From the NCBI GenBank assembly GCA_036677805.1, contig JAVBVS010000024.1:248001-312000 (forward strand): a DNA stretch of 64,000 bases. Reading direction: 5' to 3'. Positions 50,857 through 59,648 of the stretch are shown one piece after another (position 1 is the stretch's first letter; every line of letters starts with the position of its first letter). The notes beneath the pieces were generated by a model. That model did not search any database and was not told the DNA's origin. It was given only the letters and a program-made list of their open reading frames with translations. Source of the stretch: SIG78 sp036677805 (lineage in GTDB: Bacteria; Verrucomicrobiota; Lentisphaeria; Victivallales; Victivallaceae). A program made the translations under genes and the position numbers.

Positions 50857-53817
50857 TTACTTTATCATTTTTTGCAGTTCTTTCAAGTATTTTTCGTGAT
50901 AATTCAGATAAAAAGCCAATGCGCGATGAAAATTATCCCCGAGCAACCCGCCGGTGAAAAGCGTCGTCACCCGGCGCGGATCGCCCAGTACTTTCGGCAG
51001 CGCCAGCAGCAGACTGCGCGCTTCCGGCGATTCCCGTCGCAGCATTTGCCGGAAAACCTCCGGCGCCAGCGGCCGATACATCCAGAAATAAAGCATATCC
51101 AGCGCATTGACGATCAGCCGGTTGCCCAGAGCCGGATTTTTGCGGTCCAGCGCCTTGAGCAGCAGCGACGGATGTTTCAGCAGCCCGGCCGCGTGTTTTT
51201 TGGGGTAGAGCAGCTCCAGTTCGAGGCCCAGTTGGTAAACCCGGCCGAGTTTGCCCTGCCAGTCGAGCACCCGGCGGTCGATGTTGCTTTCGCGTTCGGC
51301 GTAGCCTTCGATCAGGCCGCCGACGCAATCCGAAGCGAGTTTGGCGAGAATCGCCGCATATTGCTGGACCATCATCGCGGCTCCGTCCGGCGTATCGTCG
51401 GCCCATTCCAGCAGCCGCCCCATCAGCCAGCCGAACAGGATCGACACCGGAATCGCCAGCAGCGGGCGGAAGACATTGCCGACGACCGCCGTCCGGGGCA
51501 GCCCGCGGTAAAGGTTGTGGGCAAGCATGTAAAGACTGTTGGCGACCGCCAGCAGCGAGAAGACCGCCAGCGCGTTGCGCTCGGCATTCCACTGAAAAAG
51601 GTCGCCGATCAGGAAATTCTTGACCAGATTTTCCAGCACCGGCACCGACAAACCGGTATACAGCAGACTGTCGGCCACCCGCTGAAAACTCACGAAATCG
51701 CGCCAGTGGAGCAGTTTCGAATGACGCCACCCGCCCCCTGCCATCGCCTGGAGAATATTGCGCACCCAGGTGATGCCGAGCCAGATCGGCGCGCCGCACC
51801 AGACCAGAAACGCATTGGAGCCGCTCCAGTAAAAGGAAGCGAACGCGGCCAGCAGCCCGATGGTGATCTTGACCGTATTCTGCCAACGGGTATTCCAGTA
51901 TTGCCAGCGGTCGAACAGCGCGCCGATTCGCGACAGCTGAATCCGCCAGCCCGGCGGCGGCGGCTGGTAAAAGCCGCCCAGCGTGACCACATTGCCGCCG
52001 CTGCCCGGACCCAGCGCCGCCGCCGCTTCGTCGACCACATATTCGGTACGGATCCGATGCCGCCAGCCGAGTCTGCCCAGCAACCGTCCCAGGGGCGACA
52101 CGGCCAGCCGTCCCGCCGCCGTCGCCGGATAGGAAACCACCCGGTGGATCAGCCAGTAGAGCGGCAGCGGCGTGTAATTGTCGTCCCGCCGGACCCGTTT
52201 CCGGCTTCTGGCGGGCAGCGTGTCGAGCACCGCCAGACCCATGCCGTGAGTACGCGACGAACGTCCCGCCGAATCGCTTCCGGCCCGCGCCCCCAATGGA
52301 CGGTCGCGGTAAAAGGCGATCAGCCGGGAAAGTTTTTTGAGCACGGTCATCAGATTTTTCCGGCGGGGCGCGGCGCCGTCGGGCGATTCTCCGGCCCGGT
52401 CGGCGGCAATGCGGATCAGACTTTTCAGCGCCAGCACATCGCCGTGATTGAGCGCCAGCCGGAAGCGGTTGATGATCGCGTCGTCGGGTCGCGGCGCCAG
52501 GGTCATATCCTTGAGGTTGAAGATTTCCAGATCGGTGATCCGGCCGGTGCACTCATAGACCAGCTCGACCACATCGGGCAACGAAAGATGCGACAAATTG
52601 AGCGTCGCCCGTCCTTCCGGCGCCACCTTGTGCCACAGCTCCAGCAGTTCCGCGGGCGATTTGCGGCAGATTTCCGGCAATTCGGCGGGATTTTGCGGCG
52701 CCCGGGTGAACGCGGTCTCATCCAGATAACGTTCGCGGATCAGTTCGCCGGACAGTGCGGCCAGCTGCTGCCGGACTGACTCATTCTCCAGCGCGCGCGG
52801 TTCGAGCCGGGCGCGGAGCGCCTCGGTGGCGAGTTCGGCGATGTGTTCCGGCGCGGGCTGCCCGGCGGCGGCCGCCAGCGCCAGCGCCTCCGGCGTGATT
52901 GGCGGCAGCTCGCAGTCGAAATCGCGATTCAGCGCCAGCCGGCCCCGGACATTGAAATCTGCCAGCATGGCCGCGACCAGCCGGCCGCGATATTCGGCGG
53001 CCGCGCGGCACTGTTCGCGGAACCGCATCATCCGTTCGGCGGAAAACTGCCGCCGGAACGCTTCCGGCGAGGCGCAGTCATCCAGGGTGAAGATCAATTC
53101 CACCAGCCGGTTGTCGCGCCACAGCGTCTGGTGCGCCACTCCGATCGAGGCGCAGATTTTCATCACTTCGGCCGCACCCAGCAGCTCTTCGGCCGCCGCA
53201 TCGGGGACGTCGTCGTAGTAGATGACCTCCAGCGTCCGGATGCCCTTGATCCAGGCGTCGAGCACCAGATGGGCAGCCGCCTTGCGGCCTTTGCTGTTGG
53301 CGTCATGGACATGATGGTCGAAGGTCAGCTGGTTGCCGCTTTCGGGCATTTCCAGCAACTTGTAATGGCGGAGAATGCGCCGGACGATCCGCGGCTGCCC
53401 GGAGAGCGCCAGACGCATCTGCCGCGCCAGTTCCAGCCGCCGGAGTTGGTCGTGGCGGCTGCGGACCAGCTCCTTGGTCACCGCCAGCACCGCGCGCGCC
53501 GCGTTGCGCGGCATCCGGGTCGCGGCCAGCGCTTCGAATACTTCCGCCTGCAAAGCGGCCAGTGCGGCAATGCGCAGTTTCATGCCGCCGCCGCCGGGCG
53601 CGATCCAGTGCAGCAGCGAAAACATCGCCAGCGCAATCCGGATTTCGCGCGGCGCGGCCAGTTCTTTGATGCCCAGGGGATGGAGGTCGTCGACGAAAAG
53701 CCGGCTGAGTTTCAGCCGCTTTTCCTCGGCGCGGCTCAATTCGTCGAGCGCGTCCAGCAATTCATGTTCCGCCCGGTCGAAATACCGGGAAGAGTCGATC
53801 GGTTTCAGCTTCGCCAT
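50857..53817 (-). CDS. Large membrane protein with PHP-like N-terminal motif, function unknown
   Basis: A 986-residue protein. At residues about 164-230 it has L-T-F-D-H-H-V-H-D-A-N-S-K-G followed by A-x-G-I-type spacing, reminiscent of the H-x-H metal-binding start of PHP phosphoesterases. The rest of a PHP domain is not obvious. Two hydrophobic helices lie at about 645-690 and two more at about 747-802; the central part (about 500-640) is basic and linker-like. The C-terminal 180 residues are helical. It lies behind its own promoter (53856-53883) with no ribosome-binding site and is followed by dedA after 74 bases. I do not recognise the family. A lipid- or phosphate-related role is only a guess from the PHP-like motif and membrane region. 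Confidence 0.65.
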   Translation of the reverse strand: MAKLKPIDSSRYFDRAEHELLDALDELSRAEEKRLKLSRLFVDDLHPLGIKELAAPREIRIALAMFSLLHWIAPGGGGMKLRIAALAALQAEVFEALAATRMPRNAARAVLAVTKELVRSRHDQLRRLELARQMRLALSGQPRIVRRILRHYKLLEMPESGNQLTFDHHVHDANSKGRKAAAHLVLDAWIKGIRTLEVIYYDDVPDAAAEELLGAAEVMKICASIGVAHQTLWRDNRLVELIFTLDDCASPEAFRRQFSAERMMRFREQCRAAAEYRGRLVAAMLADFNVRGRLALNRDFDCELPPITPEALALAAAAGQPAPEHIAELATEALRARLEPRALENESVRQQLAALSGELIRERYLDETAFTRAPQNPAELPEICRKSPAELLELWHKVAPEGRATLNLSHLSLPDVVELVYECTGRITDLEIFNLKDMTLAPRPDDAIINRFRLALNHGDVLALKSLIRIAADRAGESPDGAAPRRKNLMTVLKKLSRLIAFYRDRPLGARAGSDSAGRSSRTHGMGLAVLDTLPARSRKRVRRDDNYTPLPLYWLIHRVVSYPATAAGRLAVSPLGRLLGRLGWRHRIRTEYVVDEAAAALGPGSGGNVVTLGGFYQPPPPGWRIQLSRIGALFDRWQYWNTRWQNTVKITIGLLAAFASFYWSGSNAFLVWCGAPIWLGITWVRNILQAMAGGGWRHSKLLHWRDFVSFQRVADSLLYTGLSVPVLENLVKNFLIGDLFQWNAERNALAVFSLLAVANSLYMLAHNLYRGLPRTAVVGNVFRPLLAIPVSILFGWLMGRLLEWADDTPDGAAMMVQQYAAILAKLASDCVGGLIEGYAERESNIDRRVLDWQGKLGRVYQLGLELELLYPKKHAAGLLKHPSLLLKALDRKNPALGNRLIVNALDMLYFWMYRPLAPEVFRQMLRRESPEARSLLLALPKVLGDPRRVTTLFTGGLLGDNFHRALAFYLNYHEKYLKELQKMIK

Positions 53818-54169
53818 AAAAAAAATCTGAATTTACAAATAATAAACTTTAAACTAAAATAACGGCTTTTTCGTTTTTGTCAAGTTTTCGTCAGGAAATT
53901 ATAAGCAACCAGTGTCGTCCGGTCAGGTTCACATCCGGGAATAGGAGGACGCGTTCTCATACATTTCATCGAATAAGGATGGCAGGCTCGAATCAAAGGC
54001 AGACGGTTTCAGACTGACAGTCGGATTGCTCATTGATTTTACAAAGAAGACCGGTCTTCAGGAGACAAAACATAAAATCAATGCTGATGCATTGTGGGCT
54101 GATCGGCGTATCGGGCGAGCGAAGCGAAATCAGAACGACGAAGGAATCCTGAAACCCTGGAAACGCAGC
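53818..54169. other. AT-rich intergenic region
   Basis: This 352-base stretch separates the PHP-like gene from the fic pseudogene. It holds the promoter at 53856-53883 and a perfect 14-bp palindrome GAAGACCGGTCTTC at 54046-54059. A minus-strand frame at 53993-54259 has no ribosome-binding site or family resemblance and is not called. No gene is seen. Confidence 0.5.
53856..53883 (-). promoter_or_regulatory. Promoter of the PHP-like membrane protein gene
   Basis: On the minus strand TTGACA (53883-53878), a 16-base spacer and TATTTT (53861-53856). The leader is AT-rich, about 30 bases, with no Shine-Dalgarno. Confidence 0.62.
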
Positions 54170-55200
54170 ATGGTCAAAACATACCAACCGCAAAATTTGC
54201 CGATTCGCGACTTGAATTATCGGCGATTGATTGCTCCGTCGGAGAAGCCAATGCCGCATTGGCGCGTTATGACGGCTTGTTGCAGGGCATTATCAATCCG
54301 GCGATCATGCTCTCTCCCTTAACCGTGGCGGAAGCGGTCTTGTCTTCCCGTCTGGAAGGGACGCAGGCGACTGTTGATGAGGTCTATGAGCATGAGGCCG
54401 GAATTCCGCAGCCTGCGGAAAAGGGAAAAGACATTCAGGAGGTTGTAAACTATCGGATTACTTTGCGACGCGTCCAGGCGCAACTGCAGGCTTACCCGAT
54501 TACTCTGTCGTTTGTGAAAAGCATTCATAAGATTTTGATGGACAGCGTTCGCGGGCAGAATAAAAGCCCCGGTGAATTCCGCAATGACCAGAATTTGGAT
54601 CGGGCGCAAGGGCTGCACCCTGAGCGACATTTGTTCCTCCGTCGCCATTGCGGCCGCATGACCATTGGGAGGCTTGGAGGACTTATATCGAGTCGGAAGA
54701 TATCGATGTCCTGATTCAAACGGCGGTGATGCATGCTCAGTTCGAATTGTTGCGTCCGTTCAAAGACGGCAATGGACGGATCGGCAGGCTTTTGATCCCC
54801 CTGTTTCTGTTTCAGAAGAAAAAATTGGCTCAACCAATGTTTTATCTCAGCGCTTATTTCGAGTCGAACAGGGAAGAATATTGCGATGCGCTTGGACAGA
54901 TTTCGCTGCGGAACGCATGGAATGAGTGGATTGTATTTTTCCTGCGGGCAGTCGCGTCGCAGGCGCAGAACAATATCGGGAAAGTCAACGAGATTCGCGG
55001 TCTTTATGAACGAATGAAAACTCTGATCCAGCAAACGACTCATTCCCAACATACCATTCAGGTGTTGGATGCAATTTTCACCCGACCGGTCTTCCGGACG
55101 TCCGATTTCATTGCCGAAGCCGGAATTCTGAAGGCTACGGCCATGACCCTGTTGCGCCAATTGAAAGCGGAAAAAATTTTGCGGGAACTGCCCCCCGGCG
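54170..55200 (+). pseudogene. Fic-family AMPylase, decayed
   Basis: A Fic protein gene broken by at least three frameshifts. The N-terminal part (Y-Q-P-Q-N-L-P-I-R-D-L-N-Y from ATG 54170) continues in another frame after about 54235 as E-A-N-A-A-L-A-R-Y-D-G-L-L-Q-G and the inhibitory motif S-S-R-L-E-G. Near 54594 a base appears to be inserted (N-D-Q-N then W-I-G-R-K-G-C-T-L-S-D), and near 54633 the frame shifts again to F-V-P-P-S-P-L-R-P-H-D-H-W-E-A-W. The catalytic motif reads R-P-F-K-D-G-N-G-R-I-G-R-L-L, with Arg in place of the catalytic His (CGT against CAT). The C-terminal winged-helix part fades at about 55200. Lower GC and decay suggest a formerly acquired gene. Two open pieces remain at 54259-54714 and 54648-55367. 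Confidence 0.82.
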
Positions 55201-55341
55201 GCGGACAGACTTTACACAAAATTTTCCCGGGCAGTCCTCGGCCGGTTGCGGAAGTGGAGTCTTCTTTTTGCCGGGTGGCGGGGGATGGGAACAAAATTTC
55301 CCGCCGCCCTCCAAATCGGTCATATTTTCCGGTTTTTCGAT

Positions 55342-55370
55342 TTGCAATTCCGTCGGGATTGCATTAAATT
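55342..55370 (+). promoter_or_regulatory. Promoter of thyX
   Basis: TTGCAA (55342-55347), 17 bases, TAAATT (55365-55370). It lies 57 bases upstream of the start codon, within the open frame left behind by the fic pseudogene. Confidence 0.6.
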
Positions 55371-55426
55371 CTTCTGTGATTTTTATTTCCGGAAACGAAA
55401 CCTCTGAACGCGGGAGAAGCATCCAT

Positions 55427-56125
55427 ATGCAGCAGCATCTCAACGTGCCGCCGGCCAATCACGTCAAAGTGCTCGACGGACAGGGCTGGGTCGGTCTGAT
55501 CGACCACCTCGGCAGCGAAGCGACCATCGTCAATGCCGCGCGGGTCAGCTTCGGCAAGATCAAGACGGAGGTCGATCCCCGTGACGAGGCGCTGATCAAG
55601 TATCTGATCGCCAACAAGCACACCAGCCCGCTGGAGCATCTGGTCTTCACCTTCAGCATTCATTGTCCATTGTTCGTGCGCGGGCAGTGGCATCGGCATC
55701 GCACCTGGAGTTACAACGAAATCTCCCGGCGCTATACCGAAATCGACCTTGAATTCTTCGCTCCGGCGCAACTGCGCCGTCAGTCGGAGAACAACCGGCA
55801 GGCTTCGTTCGTCGATGAAAATTTTCAGGCGCCCGAACTGATCGAGGCGATCCGGGACAACAACCAGCGTTGCCTGGCGCTTTACAACCGCTTGATCGAC
55901 TCCGGCGTCTGCCGCGAACAGGCCCGCGGCGTGCTGCCGCAGAACATGATGGTGACCTTCTGGGGCACAGTCGATCTCAGCAATCTGCTTCATTTCCTCG
56001 AACTGCGCGACAGCGAGCATGCGCAGGTCGAGATTCGCGAATACGCCGTCGCGATCAAGCAGCTGATCAAACCGATCGTGCCGCATGTCGCCGCCTATTT
56101 CGAAGAACTTGGCCAGAAATGGTAG
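55427..56125 (+). CDS. thyX: Flavin-dependent thymidylate synthase
   Basis: A 232-residue ThyX, using FAD and methylenetetrahydrofolate to make dTMP without producing dihydrofolate. The family motif is present as R-H-R-T-W-S-Y-N-E-I-S-R-R, matching R-H-R-x7-S with the Ser that precedes Arg. The C-terminal R-G-V-L-P-Q-N-M-M-V and L-R-D-S-E-H-A-Q-V-E-I-R segments are typical. Start 55427 (M-Q-Q-H) is chosen because GGAG lies upstream at a fitting distance and the longer frame to 55268 would read through pseudogene remains and the promoter. Single-gene unit. Confidence 0.95.
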   Translation: MQQHLNVPPANHVKVLDGQGWVGLIDHLGSEATIVNAARVSFGKIKTEVDPRDEALIKYLIANKHTSPLEHLVFTFSIHCPLFVRGQWHRHRTWSYNEISRRYTEIDLEFFAPAQLRRQSENNRQASFVDENFQAPELIEAIRDNNQRCLALYNRLIDSGVCREQARGVLPQNMMVTFWGTVDLSNLLHFLELRDSEHAQVEIREYAVAIKQLIKPIVPHVAAYFEELGQKW

Positions 56126-56184
56126 TTTCTGCGCGAATTTGCGAGATTTTGCGAGAAAATATTCGTTTTTGCGCTGTGCGCCGG

Positions 56185-56213
56185 TTGCAAGGCGCGACGG
56201 ATGGCTGTATCTT
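56185..56213 (+). promoter_or_regulatory. Promoter of the lpdA operon
   Basis: TTGCAA (56185-56190), 17 bases, TATCTT (56208-56213). The start codon lies 58 bases downstream. Confidence 0.58.
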
Positions 56214-56271
56214 ATAGTGTCAGCAATGTCAACGGCCATCGGTCAAATTCAAGAGAGAAAGAGCGACGATC

Positions 56272-57666
56272 ATGGAAAAATTCGATGTGTGTGTCATCGG
56301 CGGCGGTCCCGGCGGTTATGTGGCGGCGATTCATGCCGGTCAGAAGGGGATGAAAGTGGCGCTGGTGGAAAAGAACGCCTTTGGCGGCACCTGTCTGAAT
56401 ATCGGCTGTATCCCGACCAAAACCCTGATTGCGGGAGCCGAAGTGCTTCATGCCGCGCGCCACGCCGCCGATTTCGGGGTCGAAATTTCCGGCGAAATCA
56501 AGCCGAACTGGAGCGCCATGCTCAAGCGCAAGGACGACATTCTCGACAAATTGCGCACCGGCATCGCCGGGCTGCTCAAAGCCGCCGGCGTGACTGTGTT
56601 CAAGGGCAGCGCGAGCTTCATCGGGCGTCATGAAATCATGGTTGCCGAAGGCGAATCCGCCGGCGCCACCGTGTCGGCCAAAAATTTTATCATTGCGATC
56701 GGTTCGACCTCGCTGGTGCCGGGCTTCATTCCCTCCGGCGAACGGGTGCTGACCTCGACCGAGCTGCTGAGTATTCCGAAGATTCCGAAAAGCCTGCTGA
56801 TTCTCGGCGGCGGCGTGATCGGCTGTGAATTCGCCTGTCTTTTCGCCGAACTCGGCACTGCGGTGACCGTGGTCGAAATGCTGCCCTCCATCCTGCCGCC
56901 GGTCGACCGCGAACTCGGCAAGGCGCTGGCCAAGATCATGGAAGGCAAGGGCATCAAAATCATGACCGGTACTCCCCTCGGCGATATCAAGGCCACCGCC
57001 AAGGGCGTCACCGGCAAGGTCGGCGAGGCCAAAGTGGCCGCCGATTACCTGCTGGTTTCGATCGGGCGCAAGGCGGTTTCCGGTCCGCTTAATCTGGCGG
57101 CGGCGGGCGTGGCCACCGACGAACGCGGCTGGATTCCGGTCGACGACTATTGCCGCACCAGCGCGCCGGGCGTTTACGCCATCGGCGACGCCACCGGCAA
57201 AGGCATGCTGGCGCACTGGGCCAGCGCCCAGGCGATCGCGGCGGTCGATACCATCGCCGGAGAGCGTACCGCGTTGCCGCTGGACCAGGTGCCGGGAGCG
57301 ATCTTCACCTCGCCGGAAATCGGGGTGGTCGGCGCTACCGAGGAGCAGCTCAAGGAGCGCGGCGCCAATTACAAGGTCGGCAAATTCCCGTTCGCCGCAT
57401 TGGGCAAGGCGATGGCGATCAACGCCACCGACGGTTTTGTGAAAATTCTGGCCGACGCCGCCACCGATCAGGTGCTCGGCGTCCATATCATCGGGGCGCA
57501 CGCCACCGATCTGATTGCCGAAGCCGGTCCGGCGATGCGGCTGGAATGCACCGCGCGCGAACTCGGCAAGGCGATTCACGCCCATCCGACGCTGGGCGAG
57601 TCGCTGATGGAAGCCGCCCATGCCGTGCACGGCGAAAGCGCCCACATCCCGGCCCGCCGCCGCTGA
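56272..57666 (+). CDS. lpdA: Dihydrolipoyl dehydrogenase
   Basis: A 464-residue flavoprotein, the E3 subunit of 2-oxo-acid dehydrogenase complexes or of the glycine cleavage system. FAD binding at the N-terminus (G-G-G-P-G-G-Y), redox-active cysteines 41 and 46 in G-G-T-C-L-N-I-G-C-I-P-T-K, the NAD-binding G-G-G-V-I-G-C-E-F and the catalytic H-A-H-P-T-L-G-E-S near the C-terminus are all present. No E1, E2 or glycine-cleavage gene is in the window, so the complex it serves is unknown. It is followed by an ABM-domain gene and a LarA-like gene in the same direction, 18 and 65 bases apart, which suggests a shared transcript. Confidence 0.94.
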   Translation: MEKFDVCVIGGGPGGYVAAIHAGQKGMKVALVEKNAFGGTCLNIGCIPTKTLIAGAEVLHAARHAADFGVEISGEIKPNWSAMLKRKDDILDKLRTGIAGLLKAAGVTVFKGSASFIGRHEIMVAEGESAGATVSAKNFIIAIGSTSLVPGFIPSGERVLTSTELLSIPKIPKSLLILGGGVIGCEFACLFAELGTAVTVVEMLPSILPPVDRELGKALAKIMEGKGIKIMTGTPLGDIKATAKGVTGKVGEAKVAADYLLVSIGRKAVSGPLNLAAAGVATDERGWIPVDDYCRTSAPGVYAIGDATGKGMLAHWASAQAIAAVDTIAGERTALPLDQVPGAIFTSPEIGVVGATEEQLKERGANYKVGKFPFAALGKAMAINATDGFVKILADAATDQVLGVHIIGAHATDLIAEAGPAMRLECTARELGKAIHAHPTLGESLMEAAHAVHGESAHIPARRR

Positions 57667-57684
57667 ACTCAGGAGAAATGATCG

Positions 57685-57987
57685 ATGAATGATGAAATTA
57701 CGATTGTAGTGCCGGTCCGGTTCAAGCCGGCGACCCGCGTCGCGGGCCGCGAGCGGCTGCTGGCGCTGGCGCGCAAAACCCGGCTTGAAGCAGGCAACCT
57801 GATGTATCGGATTCATGAAGTGCCGGGCGAGCCCAATCTGTTTATGATTTACGAAAAGTGGCTGGATCAGGCCGCTCTGGATTTCCATATGAAGCAGGAT
57901 TATCTGACTTCGTTTCTGGCCGATGCCGACGGGCTGCTGGCCGGGGAGATCAAGGGCACCATCTGCCGTGAAATCGATGTGAACTGA
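57685..57987 (+). CDS. Antibiotic biosynthesis monooxygenase (ABM) domain protein
   Basis: A 100-residue single-domain protein of the ABM/YgiN type: V-V-P-V-R-F-K-P start, then E-A-G-N-L-M-Y-R-I-H and F-M-I-Y-E-K-W segments and a terminal helix-strand unit. These small dimeric ferredoxin-like proteins often act on quinols or reactive carbonyls, but this one has no known substrate. It sits between lpdA and the LarA-like gene with a GGAG site and short gaps, so it is probably co-expressed with them. The position next to a flavin dehydrogenase might point to a redox role; that is only inference. Confidence 0.85.
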   Translation: MNDEITIVVPVRFKPATRVAGRERLLALARKTRLEAGNLMYRIHEVPGEPNLFMIYEKWLDQAALDFHMKQDYLTSFLADADGLLAGEIKGTICREIDVN

Positions 57988-58052
57988 AACCGTCCGGCCG
58001 TGCCGCGCCGCGAAAATGCGGCGGGCGGCGGACAAGGCAAAGGTGTTGGACT

Positions 58053-59345
58053 ATGGCGATTCTGGCCTCGCGCGGCGGCAGCCGGCAAACGGTGAACGAT
58101 TCGGAACTTCGCGCCATGCTGGTCGAACTGCTCGGCAAGCTGGACAAAAAGCTGAACAAGGTGTTGCTGATCCCTCCGGACCACACCCGGCTCAACTCCT
58201 ATTCCGGGCCGATCACCGCGATGCTTTATGAAATGTTGACGGCGCAGGGCGTCCATGTCGACATCATTCCGGCCTTGGGGACTCACGCGGCGATGACCGA
58301 AGGCGAGCTCCGGATGATGTTCGGAGAACGGATTCCGCTGTCGGCGTTCCGGGTGCACGACTGGCGCAACGATGTGGTCGAAGTCGGCGAAATCAGCGGC
58401 GATCTGATCCGCGAGTGGAGCGAAGGCAAGCTTGACTACAGCATCAAGGCGATGATCAACAAGATCGTCTTCGACGGCTACGATCTGCTGCTTTCCATCG
58501 GCCAGGTGGTGCCGCACGAAGTGGTCGGCATGGCCAACTACACCAAGAACATCATGGTCGGCATCGGCGGCAGCGACATGATTAACAAGTCGCATTTCGT
58601 CGGCGCTTCCTGCAACATGGAGCGTATCATGGGTCAGACCGACTCGCCGGTGCGCCGGGTTTTCAACTATGCGGTCGATACCTTCCTCAGTGAGTTGCCC
58701 ATCTGCTACATTCTGACCGTGCGTTCGCGCGGGGCAGAGGGAAAGATGGTGACCAACGGCGTTTTCGCCGGCTGCGACGAAAGCGTTTTCCGGAAAGCCT
58801 GCGAACTGGCCCGGGAAGTCAACCTCGAACTGCTGGACAAGCCCCTCAAAAAAGTGGTGGTCTGGCTTGATCCCGACGAATTCAAGAGCACCTGGCTGGG
58901 CAACAAGGCGGTCTATCGCACCCGGATGGCGATTGCCGACGACGGCGATCTGATCGTCCTGGCTCCGGCGCTGAAGGAATTCGGCGAGGACCGTGAAATC
59001 GACCGCCTGATCCGCAAATACGGCTATCACGGGACGCCCGCGACGCTGAAGGCGGTGAAGGAAAATGCCGATCTGCGCAACAATCTCGGCGCGGCGGCGC
59101 ATCTGATTCACGGGTCGAGCGAAGGCCGTTTCCGGATCACCTATTGTCCCGGTCCCGGCATGAGCCGCGCGGAGATCGAAAACGCCGGCTTCGCCTATGG
59201 CGACCTCGATGCGATGCTCAAGCGTTATCCGGTGGACAAACTCCATGACGGCGTCAATGTCGTCGACGGCGAAGAGGTTTTTTACATCAGCAACCCCGCG
59301 CTCGGCCTCTGGGCGGTGCGCGACAAGTTCAACGGCCGGGGCTGA
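58053..59345 (+). CDS. LarA-family protein (nickel-dependent lactate racemase-like)
   Basis: A 430-residue protein of the LarA superfamily. The markers are P-D-H-T-R-L-N-S-Y near residue 42, G-T-H-A-A-M-T-E-G-E near 77, and V-V-P-H-E-V-V-G-M followed by N-Y-T-K-N-I-M-V-G-I-G-G near 155-180, containing the His and Lys that bind the nickel-pincer cofactor in LarA. Members racemise or epimerise alpha-hydroxy acids or sugar acids. The larB, larC and larE cofactor genes are not in the window, so the nickel-pincer cofactor would have to be made elsewhere. Many LarA homologues have other substrates, so the product is open. A strong terminator follows at 59396. Confidence 0.88.
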   Translation: MAILASRGGSRQTVNDSELRAMLVELLGKLDKKLNKVLLIPPDHTRLNSYSGPITAMLYEMLTAQGVHVDIIPALGTHAAMTEGELRMMFGERIPLSAFRVHDWRNDVVEVGEISGDLIREWSEGKLDYSIKAMINKIVFDGYDLLLSIGQVVPHEVVGMANYTKNIMVGIGGSDMINKSHFVGASCNMERIMGQTDSPVRRVFNYAVDTFLSELPICYILTVRSRGAEGKMVTNGVFAGCDESVFRKACELAREVNLELLDKPLKKVVVWLDPDEFKSTWLGNKAVYRTRMAIADDGDLIVLAPALKEFGEDREIDRLIRKYGYHGTPATLKAVKENADLRNNLGAAAHLIHGSSEGRFRITYCPGPGMSRAEIENAGFAYGDLDAMLKRYPVDKLHDGVNVVDGEEVFYISNPALGLWAVRDKFNGRG

Positions 59346-59648
59346 GGCGTTTTGAACCGGAACGGTCATCGTGCCGTTTTGATGATGGGCTGACGATTCC
59401 CTTCCGGTTGCGCCGGAAGGGAATTTTTGCATGTTGCTCCAGGTTCCTTCCGCAACATTCCTTTTGCGGGAACGGGCAATTTCGCGGGATGTTGTTTTCA
59501 TCATTGTCTGATAGGATTTGATACGGAGATCAGGGCTGTATGCCGTCTGGTTCGGCGGGACGAAAGCCGCTTGCGCATGGCGTTGACGCCGACTTGTCCG
59601 GCGGTACCGGTGTGGTTTCCGGCAACTGTCCGGATCGGGAGGCGTGAC
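59346..59648. other. Intergenic region between LarA-like gene and lipoprotein gene
   Basis: A 303-base stretch with the terminator at 59396-59428 in its first part. The rest must hold the promoter of the lipoprotein gene, but no clear -35/-10 pair is seen. An in-frame extension of the lipoprotein gene to 59427 would run into the terminator and is rejected. Confidence 0.55.
59396..59428 (+). terminator. Intrinsic terminator after the LarA-like gene
   Basis: A perfect 12-bp stem (59396-59407 with 59413-59424), loop TTGCG, directly followed by T4-5. Confidence 0.92.

Noticed and set aside
53993..54259. 88-residue minus-strand frame before the fic pseudogene
   Set aside because: It overlaps the coding remains of the Fic N-terminus on the other strand and has no start signal.
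59427..59648. Longer start for the lipoprotein at 59649
   Set aside because: The added 74 codons start at the end of a strong terminator and would bury the lipobox signal inside the protein.
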